This document shows, in pieces, positions 26,401 through 34,547 of a DNA stretch of 64,000 nt. The notes under the pieces were generated by a model. That model saw nothing but the letters and a program-made list of their open reading frames with translations. It was not told where the DNA came from and ran no database searches. The DNA comes from DATFLS01 sp964413425 (lineage in GTDB: Bacteria > Fidelibacterota > JAANXI01): assembly GCA_964413425.1 (NCBI GenBank), contig CAYPST010000001.1, positions 58,172 through 122,171 on the forward strand, read 5' to 3'. The position numbers and the translations under genes are program-made. Each line of letters begins with the position of its first letter. Positions within the stretch are counted from its first letter, which is position 1.

Positions 26401-26465
26401 ATGAACACACCGGCCAGCACACCGATCCGGACTGATAACCTGAAGTACTTAACGAGTGCTTTCAT
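23427..26465 (-). CDS. Giant periplasmic tetratricopeptide repeat protein (1012 aa)
   Basis: Signal peptide (VKYFRLSVRIGVLAGVFMCAWLVNA) then about 25-27 consecutive TPR units of 34-38 residues running to the C-terminus. Typical spacing words are YPNS, YPDS and FPES at each turn with GEAYY/GDAL/GLAY. The pattern is close to the BamD/YbgF (CpoB) outer-membrane-lipoprotein type of TPR. Such solenoids scaffold protein-protein contacts. First gene of the operon that continues with a barrel, ExbB, ExbD and TonB; 70-85 bases to the barrel gene. A similar but larger protein is encoded at 52478-56143. Confidence 0.88.
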   Translation of the reverse strand: MKALVKYFRLSVRIGVLAGVFMCAWLVNAQSQENAAEREFFVAKGMYNDQLYELASTQFREFLKKFPSSNYAGEAQFLLAESYLQSQNYTRAISAYRELLTRYPAVGFRDRAQFRLGEALVNAGENQGAMRALERFLEQYPNSDLKPNALYWYGEAVYGTGDTGKALELYQQVYQDYPDAALADYAAYSAAYIFEEQGQWDRAMEAYDKLIATHPQSPLANQAAYRVGFAAYGKGDYAEAITSLRSALENYPDSPLRGEAQYFIGEAYYHQSEYKSAIAEYQTAVRMAENPYRDDAQYSLGWAYAELERYAEAAAAFQEVAEISASDTLIASATFQAGQSYLQDDNRDRARQAFQTVFQDYTGSSDAPNALYQYASLEFEDGNYSEAQRYFSRVVEEYQSSSLVPDASLMVGECHFARGEYGEAQEAFRQTWVHYEDSDIQDRAMYRLAWSHYRAEQYEQAAKYFDHVLRTYPNSQFVSEALLWKAESEYRLSNFREAYAAYSQFIDQFPESSSLADANYGLGYAAMRLGRYEEAARAFETAAREAEDESIRIDARMRQGDALFNAKQYSRAIQVYRVVLENTSTARQKAEAHVQIGQAYLRSSNFTSAREAFRTAVDEYPSYPDIEEALYLSGRAAFRGGQYQVAISDFRELLLNYPDSEYRVDATYAIGDCYYNLEQYAQAGEQYKIIINKFPESEYVADAVTGLQWSMMQQGEGAAESLDIIDALVDRLRDRDKAAEILSRKANYFVTLQRSQEALKEYRSILQEYPDTETARNIYFAIGTVYEEYSTPDSAIATFRQQWQTYPNAARTPDAIMHAGDLLYNRGDYSQAVDIYEKILRDYAQHENIALATYKTGLAFYQLENYEQAQAFFESILRSEWSDHVKHLGRLGLARVRLQQERYDDSRDLLEEVVAEAAPEIGAEAQYLLGESYRLQGDWNAAVVEYLKTKYLYGSEKEWVVKSVYNAAECHVAIDQYDNARRLYRSILTDFPTDTTFTEKSKQRLQDLMGEG

Positions 26466-26722
26466 ATAATTACAATTTCAGTTCCTTGAACTTATTACAC
26501 ACACTGTATTGATCCCTGTTCCGCAGAGATAAAAACGCTGTGTTTTTGACGATCCGAGCATTGCAAAGTTCCTGGCCCGTTAAATAAACTGCCGTATTCG
26601 GGAGGCTGGTACTTTCCGTAATAAATTGAATGATTCCATGGTTCTGTTCGGACGATGCCTCTCCGGTGTATCATTCTATCTTATGATTATCCCCGTTGTT
26701 TTCCAAAAGAATTCAATGAAAC

Positions 26723-27967
26723 TCAGCTGAATACTAACTTCAGGTAGAACAGCGGATTTGACAACTGTTTCCGCGGCACCTCATTCGCCAGCATCCCTCC
26801 GATGATTCGATTGACCTCCTCACTTTTCGCTGCCTTGTGGATGACAAAGTTGAGCAGCGGCCTGATTTTTCCCAGTTTCTGCAAACGGGAACTCACCTGT
26901 AATTCATCCCCGATTTCCGCCCAGAGGCGCTCATCGTAGCGCCGCAGGAAGGTTTCACTGTAATCGTTGGCCTCCAGGGCTTCGCTGATCGTCTGAACTG
27001 CATACCTGGCAGAATACATAGCGTTGCCGATTCCTTCCCCGGTGAACGGGTCAATCAGGCCCGCAGCATCTCCCAGCAGCATAAAGCCATTCCCGTAGTT
27101 CTTGCGATGCTTGCTCCCCACCGGCAAATTCCAGCCGGTCGGATTTTCCAGGGGGGTGGCTTCTGCAAACCGATCCTGAAAGGCCGGACTCTCGATGGAG
27201 TACTGCAACGCCTTCCTGAGATTTACGTTTTCGTCCTTAATATACTTGTGCAGCATTCCGATCCCCACATTCGCATATCCGTCCTCCAGCGGGAAAATCC
27301 AGAAATATCCGGGGAGCACTTCATCGACATAATGCAATTCGATTTGATCCGTCAGTCCTTTCACTCCCTGATAATACTGGCGGAGCGCCACCACCCAGTG
27401 TGCGGGATCATGATGATACAACCCTGCTTTCTGTGCTATCACAGACCGGTAGCCATCCGCACCCAGGACTACCGGAGCATGATAGGTCTGCTCATTGTCC
27501 CGGTTATCTCTCCCCGTAATTCCGGTGACCTGTCCGTCTTCCCAGACCAGATCGGTAACAGTAAAATTCTCTCTGACTGTATCTGCTGCTTCCCGGGCTT
27601 TTTGGAACAGGTAATTGTCAAAGACCGTGCGGCGGATGACAAAACCCGAAATACTATCCTCTACGATATCCTGCTTAAAGTCGATATTCACCTGGACATG
27701 CTCCGGGCTGCCAAACACCACTCTTTTGATATAGGCTCCCGGCAAGGCGCTCACTTCCTCCATCATATCCAGATCCTTCAGGATGGTGACAGACTTCCCC
27801 GAGAGCGCATCCCCGCAAATTTTATCCCTGGGAAAGGACGCTTTATCCAGCAGCAGCGATTTTAACCCGGCGCGCTGTGCGTAGATGGCAGCGGTGGAGC
27901 CGGCAGGACCAGCTCCCACAATAATCACGTCATAGCGTTCAGTGTGTGCTGCGGTCATTGTTGACAT
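26723..27967 (-). CDS. Geranylgeranyl reductase family flavoprotein
   Basis: 414-residue FAD enzyme: N-terminal VIIVGAGPAGSTAAIYAQRAGLKSLLLDK (9-37), the PRDKICGDALSG motif characteristic of the geranylgeranyl reductase family (45-56), and GFMLLGDAAGLIDPFTGEGIGNAMYSAR (about 290-318). Family members reduce isoprenoid double bonds in lipids, quinones or chlorophyll side chains, and the substrate cannot be assigned from sequence. A link with the isoprenoid genes at 4-9 kb is possible but they lie 17 kb away. Stands alone; ATG follows AGGAAG. Confidence 0.88.
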   Translation of the reverse strand: MSTMTAAHTERYDVIIVGAGPAGSTAAIYAQRAGLKSLLLDKASFPRDKICGDALSGKSVTILKDLDMMEEVSALPGAYIKRVVFGSPEHVQVNIDFKQDIVEDSISGFVIRRTVFDNYLFQKAREAADTVRENFTVTDLVWEDGQVTGITGRDNRDNEQTYHAPVVLGADGYRSVIAQKAGLYHHDPAHWVVALRQYYQGVKGLTDQIELHYVDEVLPGYFWIFPLEDGYANVGIGMLHKYIKDENVNLRKALQYSIESPAFQDRFAEATPLENPTGWNLPVGSKHRKNYGNGFMLLGDAAGLIDPFTGEGIGNAMYSARYAVQTISEALEANDYSETFLRRYDERLWAEIGDELQVSSRLQKLGKIRPLLNFVIHKAAKSEEVNRIIGGMLANEVPRKQLSNPLFYLKLVFS

Positions 27968-28015
27968 TTCTTCCTGAATATATTCAAACAGTCACATTCT
28001 TTGCTTTGATTAAGG

Positions 28016-28510
28016 TCACTTCTTTTTTCGTTCGTATGTTACAAAGCTATAATCGTACGGCTGATCTGAGTCAGAGTAGTCTTCGCGCTCCACCTCCCGC
28101 CATTCTCTCCAGTTGAAATCCGGGAAGAACACGTCCCCCTCAAAGGTTTCGTGGATGCGGGTGAGATACATACGATCGGCGACGGGAAGCGCTGCTTTAT
28201 AGATTGCGGCGCCACCGGCGATCATCACCTCTTCCGCATCCCCGGCGGCCTGGTACGCCTCTTCGAGTGAGTGAACCACCACACAACCATCCTGGTTGTA
28301 GTTTGCCTGTCGAGTTACAATAATATTGGTCCGGCCTGGCAACGGCTTCTCCAGCGTTTCGAAGGTCTTACGACCCATGACCACCGGTTTTCCCATGGTG
28401 CTCTGCTTGAAATGTTGCATATCCGGTGGAAGATGCCAGGGCAAGCCATCCCCCTTTCCAATGACTCCATTCTCGCTCACGGCCGCTATCAGAGAGATTA
28501 TCATGGGCAC
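28016..28510 (-). CDS. folA: Dihydrofolate reductase
   Basis: 164 residues; NADPH-dependent reduction of dihydrofolate. Conserved features: ISLIAAVSENGVIGKGDGLPWHLPPDMQHFK (substrate pocket with the acidic residue in LPxDM), GKPVVMGRKTFE, and MIAGGAAIYKAAL (NADPH-binding). Starts the base after the thyA stop, so the two form a coupled unit for dTMP synthesis and folate recycling. Confidence 0.96.
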   Translation of the reverse strand: MPMIISLIAAVSENGVIGKGDGLPWHLPPDMQHFKQSTMGKPVVMGRKTFETLEKPLPGRTNIIVTRQANYNQDGCVVVHSLEEAYQAAGDAEEVMIAGGAAIYKAALPVADRMYLTRIHETFEGDVFFPDFNWREWREVEREDYSDSDQPYDYSFVTYERKKK

Positions 28511-29332
28511 TCAGACCGCCATCGGTGCTTTGATTGGCGGATGATGTTTGTAATGCTCCAGCCGGATATCCTCCATGGTAAAGCCATCGATGTCCTTCAC
28601 CTCAGGATTCAACCGCAGATTCGGAAGTGGGTTTGGTGTGCGACCGAGCTGCTCCCTGACCTGTTCGAAATGATTATGATAAATATGCGCATCCGAAAGG
28701 GTGTGTATGAACTCTCCCGGCTTCAAATGGGTAATCTGGGCGACCATATGGAGCAGCAAGGAGTAGGAGGCGATATTAAATGGGACCCCCAGGAACATAT
28801 CACAGCTGCGCTGGAACATATGCAGTGAGAGCGTGTCCTCGACAACGAAGAATTGAAAGAGAATATGACAGGGGGGAAGCGCCATCTGGTCCAGTTCTCC
28901 CGGATTCCAGGCGGTGACCACATGCCGCCGGCTGTTTGGGTTCCGCTTGATGTTTTCGATGACCTCCCGCAGCTGGTCGATCTCCCTGCCATCCGGCGCT
29001 TGCCAGGAACGCCACTGCACGCCGTAGATGCGGCCCACGTCCCCGTCGAATTCGGCTTTCGGTTTCCAGTAGTCGGCACTGGCATTGGCATCCCAGATGC
29101 GGGAGCCCATCCTCCGGAGCTCGTTCACGTCCCGGCTCCCCCGGAGAAACCACAGCAATTCCGCTGTCATAGATTGAAATGCCAGCTTCTTGGTAGTCAC
29201 CGCCGGAAACCCGTCCGACATGGGAAACCGCAGCTGCATTCCAAAGATGGCACGGGTCCCGACGCCCGTTCTGTCCGGCCGGTCCACCCCCTCTTCCAGG
29301 ATCTTGCGCAGCGCATCGAGATATTGCTTCAT
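28511..29332 (-). CDS. thyA: Thymidylate synthase
   Basis: 273 residues; methylates dUMP with methylene-tetrahydrofolate. RTGVGTRAIFGMQLRFP (phosphate-binding Arg), LLWFLRGSRDVNEL, the nucleophile in LPPCHILFQFFV, and QRSCDMFLGVPFNIASYSLLLHMVAQ are all intact. Full length for the family. Followed without gap by folA. Confidence 0.97.
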   Translation of the reverse strand: MKQYLDALRKILEEGVDRPDRTGVGTRAIFGMQLRFPMSDGFPAVTTKKLAFQSMTAELLWFLRGSRDVNELRRMGSRIWDANASADYWKPKAEFDGDVGRIYGVQWRSWQAPDGREIDQLREVIENIKRNPNSRRHVVTAWNPGELDQMALPPCHILFQFFVVEDTLSLHMFQRSCDMFLGVPFNIASYSLLLHMVAQITHLKPGEFIHTLSDAHIYHNHFEQVREQLGRTPNPLPNLRLNPEVKDIDGFTMEDIRLEHYKHHPPIKAPMAV

Positions 29333-29556
29333 GAAATCTATCTATCCCGCCCTCATCTCCATTTCAATTAACTCCTAAGTTATAAGAAAAATCACGAACT
29401 CAAAAATGATTAATGCAAAAAGGCGGAAACCTTATCCGGTAGAATATTGATATTCTTAATTTGGGATTTTGAGTTTTGATTATTGAGACTACTACGGAAA
29501 CCACGAATGACACCAATGGACTCAGTATTGGAGTTTTGAATTCTTGATCTCTTGTT

Positions 29557-29847
29557 TCACCCCTGTCCAGGCGATTTCAGATACGCAATGGTCGCGCCCC
29601 AGCTCCCTCTGGCATCTCCGGCCAGATGGTATTCAGTCACGTATGGATGCCTTTCCAGAATCGAGTGGACAATCCGTCTCAAGGTGCCGGTTCCTTTCCC
29701 ATGGATAATTCGTATCCGATAAATCTCCTTCTCCCGACATGCCCCGATATACTCCGGCACCAATTCCTTCACGTCTCCCGGATGGAATTGATGGAGATCC
29801 AGCACCCCGTCAATGGGATATTCCACCGGTTCATCCCGGGCATTCAT
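29557..29847 (-). CDS. Smr-domain protein
   Basis: 96-residue stand-alone Smr (MutS2 C-terminal) domain: DLHQ (17-20) and HGKGTGTLR (49-57), the two conserved blocks of the Smr nuclease/nucleic-acid-binding fold. Small Smr proteins can nick DNA or cleave RNA. The open frame extends to 29952, but ATG 29847 overlaps the upstream stop as ATGA and begins the domain, so it is preferred. Co-transcribed with the secreted nuclease gene. Confidence 0.85.
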   Translation of the reverse strand: MNARDEPVEYPIDGVLDLHQFHPGDVKELVPEYIGACREKEIYRIRIIHGKGTGTLRRIVHSILERHPYVTEYHLAGDARGSWGATIAYLKSPGQG

Positions 29848-31622
29848 CGGATGATCACGCCTTTCTGTGCGTACCACGTGTTCCCGATACGAAGCCGATA
29901 GATGTACACTCCGGATCCGACCGGCCGGTTCTGCGTATCGGTGCCATTCCACCGGATGGATTGGACCCCGGCCGGCCCGGGCCCCCGAACCAGTGTTTTG
30001 ATGTGCCGGCCGGAGATATCATACACTGCGAGATACACCTCCGATGCCTGTTCCAGCTTATAATGGAGCCTGGTGCTCTGCGAAAAGGGATTGGGGTATC
30101 CGGACAACAGCACCGCATTATTGTTGAACCTCACGTTGGAACCGGATTGTATTCCGGTATCCATCCCGCTGATATCGAACACCCGGGGGTAATGATCCGA
30201 TGCCAGGTGGGAATCACCTCGCCGGAGCCCGTATTGTTGTAACGTCGAATCATGCATTGCCGTCGTATTCAAAATAAAATGCCTGCCGGGTTCGATCACG
30301 CTGTCGGAAAAGAGCACATAGTCCAGTTTTCCCGGATTGAACGTACTTCTATCATCCCGCCAGGTATACCCCATCCGCCGGGCGGTGTGGCGCGAAAAGA
30401 GATCCGTAAACGGGGTCCCGTCCCAATCCGGGAACGCGTCCGGACCGAACACCTCTTCATTGGAGATATCTCCGGTAGTCAGAGTGGTCAGCTGCCGGGC
30501 GTATCCCACTAGGTTAAAATCTCCCACATGGACAATGGGAGTATGTTGCGGCAAGGGAAACGGTCCCGCTCCGTGCTTCCAGTCCCGGACGGCGGCCATA
30601 ATCCGGTCGGCATCCTGCTGGCGACTGAGATTGTTGCCGCAGCAGGCCAGATGGGAATTGATGACCAGCAGAGAGCCTGTCCATGGGGTAGACAACTCCA
30701 GGAGCACGGCGAGGGAGCGCTCGGATTCGGTGAGTATCGCATATTCCCGGAGGGGAAACCGGGAGATCACGGCCACAGAGTGCGCCTGCTTACTCACGTA
30801 CCATGTCTGCCCCGGAAACCATTCCTGTATAATACCTTGCAGATCGATGTTATCATCGAACAGCTCCTGGAAGGCCATGATATCCGGACGTAATGCCTGA
30901 AGTATTCTTTGAAATCCTGGCTGGCGGACCGGATCCTGAAGCCCTGACCGCAGCGTGTTGTACGTAACGATGCGGAGGTCTTCCGGGTGTTCCCGTTCCA
31001 ACGGAATGGGATCTGCCGACATCGTCCTGCTCGTATCGATGACATAGCTGACCCCGCCGGCCTGATCGGGCAGATAATCACCACCATCCCTGGTCTCCAC
31101 CAGCACCATCCGAATAGTATCAGGGTGAACCTGATTCTGCTGCGCAAAAATCGGCCTCCGATAGGCTATGGCAAGTTCGAAGGCATCGGAGGTCACGGTG
31201 GGAAAGATCCGCAGGCTGATATCGGATTGGTAAAACAATTGATTCTGATCCTCCGAGTGGAGCATCCCTTCCCGGCATCCGAAGCACCACTCCAGGTCGG
31301 CGCCGATTCCATGGATTGGCACTCCGGTCTCGGTGTTGGTATCAGTATCAATGTACAGATGGATGTCGTTCCAGTCCTGGAGCAGATGATCCCCGGTATG
31401 AAACCGTAGCGAGAGGTACAGGAAGTCCTGATCGTTGGTGACTTTCAGCTCGGAAAAGTCCTGACGCAAAGCATCCTTTGCCGGATCCGACACTGCCACC
31501 GGGATATCCTCCCAATCGTCAAACAGCCCCTCCATCACCATGGGAATATTCTGCGAGAAGCCGGAAGCCGCCACCAGAAACAACAGACCGGCAGCTGTAA
31601 TATATGTGTGAATATTATTCAT
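29844..31622 (-). CDS. Secreted endonuclease/exonuclease/phosphatase with C-terminal FlgD-like domain
   Basis: 592 residues. Signal peptide (1-23), an N-terminal beta domain (about 30-200, FDDWEDIPVAVSDP..LYIDTDTNTETG, resembling a CBM9/DOMON-type sandwich), an EEP catalytic domain (about 215-490) with AFQELFDDN, NSHLACCGNN, HVGDFNL and ASDHYPRV, and a C-terminal segment (about 505-592) SGYPNPFSQSTRLHYKL..DISGRHIKTLVRG..GSGVYIYRL. That last form matches FlgD-Ig/sorting-type domains common in FCB-group secreted proteins. EEP members cleave phosphodiesters or phosphoesters; substrate unknown. Overlaps the Smr gene by 4 bases. Confidence 0.88.
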   Translation of the reverse strand: MNNIHTYITAAGLLFLVAASGFSQNIPMVMEGLFDDWEDIPVAVSDPAKDALRQDFSELKVTNDQDFLYLSLRFHTGDHLLQDWNDIHLYIDTDTNTETGVPIHGIGADLEWCFGCREGMLHSEDQNQLFYQSDISLRIFPTVTSDAFELAIAYRRPIFAQQNQVHPDTIRMVLVETRDGGDYLPDQAGGVSYVIDTSRTMSADPIPLEREHPEDLRIVTYNTLRSGLQDPVRQPGFQRILQALRPDIMAFQELFDDNIDLQGIIQEWFPGQTWYVSKQAHSVAVISRFPLREYAILTESERSLAVLLELSTPWTGSLLVINSHLACCGNNLSRQQDADRIMAAVRDWKHGAGPFPLPQHTPIVHVGDFNLVGYARQLTTLTTGDISNEEVFGPDAFPDWDGTPFTDLFSRHTARRMGYTWRDDRSTFNPGKLDYVLFSDSVIEPGRHFILNTTAMHDSTLQQYGLRRGDSHLASDHYPRVFDISGMDTGIQSGSNVRFNNNAVLLSGYPNPFSQSTRLHYKLEQASEVYLAVYDISGRHIKTLVRGPGPAGVQSIRWNGTDTQNRPVGSGVYIYRLRIGNTWYAQKGVIIR

Positions 31623-32064
31623 GTCTCCGAATTATGCGGTGAATCTCCCAATCATCTATAAACTGCGATAAAATACCATTCGGGACGGAAAAATGGAAAA
31701 AGTTATTTGCCGACTCGATTGAAAGAATAGCACACAGATGCGCACGGAAACAGGGGATGACCACGGATCATCCACACAGCCCCACTCTCAGGTGTATACG
31801 TGCATAGGTGGCGGCGGTAAGGAGATATGTTGCTGTTGAATTGCCCATGAATTATTAACTCCGGAGTATTAATGCAGGAGGAGCACTGCTTCCTGCCGAC
31901 CTCATATCCCTTTGATATGTGACACATCAATTTGATATAATGCACGAATCACGTTAATTATTGTATGAGTGACCTTTTTATCAACGGGAGGGGTCAAGCC
32001 TTCCCCGACCAGGGGAAGGTGAGTGTATGGCCAGCTCTGCACAAACAAAGAGGAGAGAACCACC
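31623..32064. other. 442-base divergent intergenic region
   Basis: Lies between the leftward nuclease and the rightward metallohydrolase. Contains the palindrome pair at 31904-31938. No ORF with a ribosome site was seen. Confidence 0.5.
31904..31938. promoter_or_regulatory. Second paired operator-like palindrome site
   Basis: ATATC-N5-GATAT at 31904-31918 and ACATC-N5-GATAT at 31924-31938, 20 bases centre to centre. The overlapping TTGATATGT/ACACATCAA (31912-31930) forms a further near-perfect palindrome. About 127 bases ahead of the rightward metallohydrolase ATG, much as the pair at 13673 is about 130 bases from its gene. Confidence 0.5.
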
Positions 32065-32811
32065 ATGAGCTCACATCACACCTCAGACACCGAAACATTC
32101 AGATTTCAAGGTCTTCACCTGACCTGGTATGGTCATGCCGCGTTTCAATTAAGGTCTTCCCAGGGGAAGGGTGTCCTCATTGACCCCTGGCTTGATAATC
32201 CCAATTCCCCGGTGGACGCCGGTGCAATCGGGGACATTGATTTCATCGCCCTCACCCACGGGCACGCCGATCACATCGGGAACACCCTCGAGATTGCCCG
32301 GCAGACCGGGGCGTCGGTGATCGGAATCTTCGAAATTGCCCAATACCTGCTCTCCCGGGGATTGAGTGAGAACCAGGTAGTCGGCATGAATATCGGTGGA
32401 AGCTTTATGTCCGACGGAATAACATTCAGCATGGTCCCGGCTCTCCACAGCTCCGGGATCGCCGGGGAGAACGGTCTTATGGAAGGCGGCGACCCGGCGG
32501 GGTTTGTGGTGGCATTTGAAAACGGCTACTCCGTGTATCACACCGGAGACACCGATTTCTTCAGTGATATGCAGTACATCCGGGAATTTCACCACCCGAA
32601 TCTTATGCTGGCATGCATCGGCGATCATTTCACCATGGGACCGCAAAAAGCCGCCCGGAGTATCGAACTCATTCAGCCGGATTACGTTATTCCCATGCAC
32701 TACGGCACTTTTCCGCTGCTCACGGGAACCCCGGGAGATCTCATCGAAGCCCTCTCCGAAAAATACAAAAAAGCGGTGATTGTGGCGGAACCGGGGGCTA
32801 CGGTACGCTGA
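32065..32811 (+). CDS. UPF0173-type metal-dependent hydrolase (UlaG-like)
   Basis: 248-residue metallo-beta-lactamase-fold protein. WYGHAAFQL (about 21-29) and IDPWLDNPNSP open the fold, the metal motif HGHADH is at 65-70, and VYHTGDTDFF and MHYGTFPLL supply later ligands. The family (UPF0173, UlaG-like) acts on small esters or lactones; natural substrate unknown. ATG at 32065 follows AGAGGAGAG; the frame opens at 32023 but that start lacks a site. Converges with the radical SAM gene. Confidence 0.88.
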   Translation: MSSHHTSDTETFRFQGLHLTWYGHAAFQLRSSQGKGVLIDPWLDNPNSPVDAGAIGDIDFIALTHGHADHIGNTLEIARQTGASVIGIFEIAQYLLSRGLSENQVVGMNIGGSFMSDGITFSMVPALHSSGIAGENGLMEGGDPAGFVVAFENGYSVYHTGDTDFFSDMQYIREFHHPNLMLACIGDHFTMGPQKAARSIELIQPDYVIPMHYGTFPLLTGTPGDLIEALSEKYKKAVIVAEPGATVR

Positions 32812-32859
32812 GGTTGCTGCACCACCCGGCCGGTCCGGAGATACCGGCGAACCCGACTG

Positions 32860-33777
32860 TCAGAGAGCAAACCGATGCAGCCCCGCTTCTTTTGCGGCCT
32901 GCCGTGCCGCCTGCATTTCTCCGGCAGTCACCCGGCGGTTTAATTCCGGGTATTTGTTCCCATCCACTTTTCCGGCAGGTCGATACTGTCCCATAATATT
33001 CACGTAGGTGTCCCGTGATAATTCAGCAGCCAGAAATCGCATAATCTGCCGGGTGTCCTCCTCCCCGTCCGGCATCACCAGATGCCGCACCAGCACGCCG
33101 CGATAAGCAAGGCCTTGCGCGTTCAATTGCAGATCCCCTACCTGCCGGTGCATCTCTTGCAGAGCCGCCTTTGCTGCCCGCGGATACTCGGCAGTTTTTA
33201 AATATCGCTTGGATTGATCATCGCTCCAGTATTTGAAATCGGGCATGTAGATATCCACAATCCCCTCCATCAGACGCAAACTCTCCAGGGAATCGAACCC
33301 GCTGGTGTTGTACACGAGAGGGATGTGCAGACCGTCTTCAATGGCATGAGGAAGCGCTTCCAGTATCTGGGGCACCACGTGTTCCGGCGTGACCCAGTTG
33401 ATGTTATGGCACCCCTTGCGCTGCAGCTCCAGCATCATCCGGGCAAGTTCTTCCGGACGGGTTTCCCGGCCGGCATCGGTCTGACTGATATCGTAATTCT
33501 GGCAGAAGACACACCGCAGGTTGCACCGCCCGAAGAAAATGGTCCCGCTGCCCCGCCACCCACGCAGACAATCCTCTTCCCCGAGATGGGGAAAATAACT
33601 GGTCACCCGGGCATACCGGCCGGTGCGACACACTTTCTCCTCGTTCTGCAACCGGTTAACGCCGCACTCCCACGGGCAGACAGTGCAGTGCTCCAGATCC
33701 ATCCGGGCCTGCTCAATCCGCTCCTGCAGCTCACCGGTTTGATACAATGCCCGATATTTCGGTGTATATTGATCCAT
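32860..33777 (-). CDS. PflX-like radical SAM protein
   Basis: 305 residues. N-terminal cysteine cluster CTVCPWECGVNRL..GVCRTG-like (about 31-52), then the radical SAM 4Fe-4S motif CNLRCVFC in FFGRCNLRCVFCQNYDISQ (about 84-100). Matches COG1313 (PflX), annotated as putative pyruvate formate-lyase activating proteins, although the target here is unknown. No glycyl-radical enzyme is encoded in this window. Single gene. Confidence 0.86.
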   Translation of the reverse strand: MDQYTPKYRALYQTGELQERIEQARMDLEHCTVCPWECGVNRLQNEEKVCRTGRYARVTSYFPHLGEEDCLRGWRGSGTIFFGRCNLRCVFCQNYDISQTDAGRETRPEELARMMLELQRKGCHNINWVTPEHVVPQILEALPHAIEDGLHIPLVYNTSGFDSLESLRLMEGIVDIYMPDFKYWSDDQSKRYLKTAEYPRAAKAALQEMHRQVGDLQLNAQGLAYRGVLVRHLVMPDGEEDTRQIMRFLAAELSRDTYVNIMGQYRPAGKVDGNKYPELNRRVTAGEMQAARQAAKEAGLHRFAL

Positions 33778-34037
33778 ACCCGAACCTGCCTACACAACGC
33801 CAAGAGAGCCGGGGGCGCCCCGAATCCGCCGGAAACGTCCCGGAAAGATGCCTTCAACAAATGTCCTGAACTTCTTCATTGAAAACTGTTGGTGATATTC
33901 TGCGTTCCAAATTCTGTTGTTTAAACATTCTCATGGGGACTCTTGTTTCGAGAACAATTCTCTTCCCGGATCTGTTCGAACAATTGTCGCTTCCGGTACC
34001 CGGCAGGGAGTGGAAAAATCCGGCACGACGCATACCG

Positions 34038-34547
34038 CTACATCAGATAGGAATCTTTGACTCTCCAGGCGATGTCTCCTCCGGAGCTCACGGTATACTC
34101 AAGCCATACATAACCTGCCACATGCCCGTCGTCAACATACGCCAGCACCCATCGATCGGTCAGGACATAGATCTGATTCCGGTAGAACTGCATGGTGCCT
34201 CCCAGCACTCCTTCCAGGGGAATGAGTTCTGCCGAATTCATCAAGTCGTTGCGGAGGTCCTCCACCGGATCGGCCAGCCCTTTTTTCTTCAGCTGGTTGA
34301 TATCATAGGCGGTCAGAAGTGCAGGGAAATCCTCTGAGACCGAAGGTTCCCGGCGAAGTGCCTGCCGCAGACTGTCTACTTTGGCCGAGAGTGCGGACTG
34401 CCGCTCCTGAAAGGCTTTTAGTTCCGTATTCAGCTCCATCACCTTCCACAACAGCACCATCGAAAACACGAACAGGAGCACCGCAACGGCAAGCCACAGC
34501 AGCTGGACCCGGCTTCCCTGACTTTCACTAAAATGTGGTATGTCCAT
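34038..34547 (-). CDS. Membrane-anchored coiled-coil protein of unknown function
   Basis: 169 residues: a single membrane helix (about 16-37, LLWLAVAVLLFVFSMVLLWKV), a coiled coil (about 38-65, LNTELKAFQERQSALSAKVDSLRQAL) and a C-terminal domain of about 95 residues ending in strands (QIYVLTDRWVLAYVDDGHVAGYVWLEY..IAWRVKDSYLM). Not recognised. The frame opens at a TTG (34571), but ATG 34547 follows CGGAG and is preferred. Stands alone next to the 42-bp array. Confidence 0.65.
   Translation of the reverse strand: MDIPHFSESQGSRVQLLWLAVAVLLFVFSMVLLWKVMELNTELKAFQERQSALSAKVDSLRQALRREPSVSEDFPALLTAYDINQLKKKGLADPVEDLRNDLMNSAELIPLEGVLGGTMQFYRNQIYVLTDRWVLAYVDDGHVAGYVWLEYTVSSGGDIAWRVKDSYLM

Noticed and set aside
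27107..27865. 252-codon plus-strand open frame opposite the geranylgeranyl reductase gene
   Set aside because: Antisense shadow without family features.
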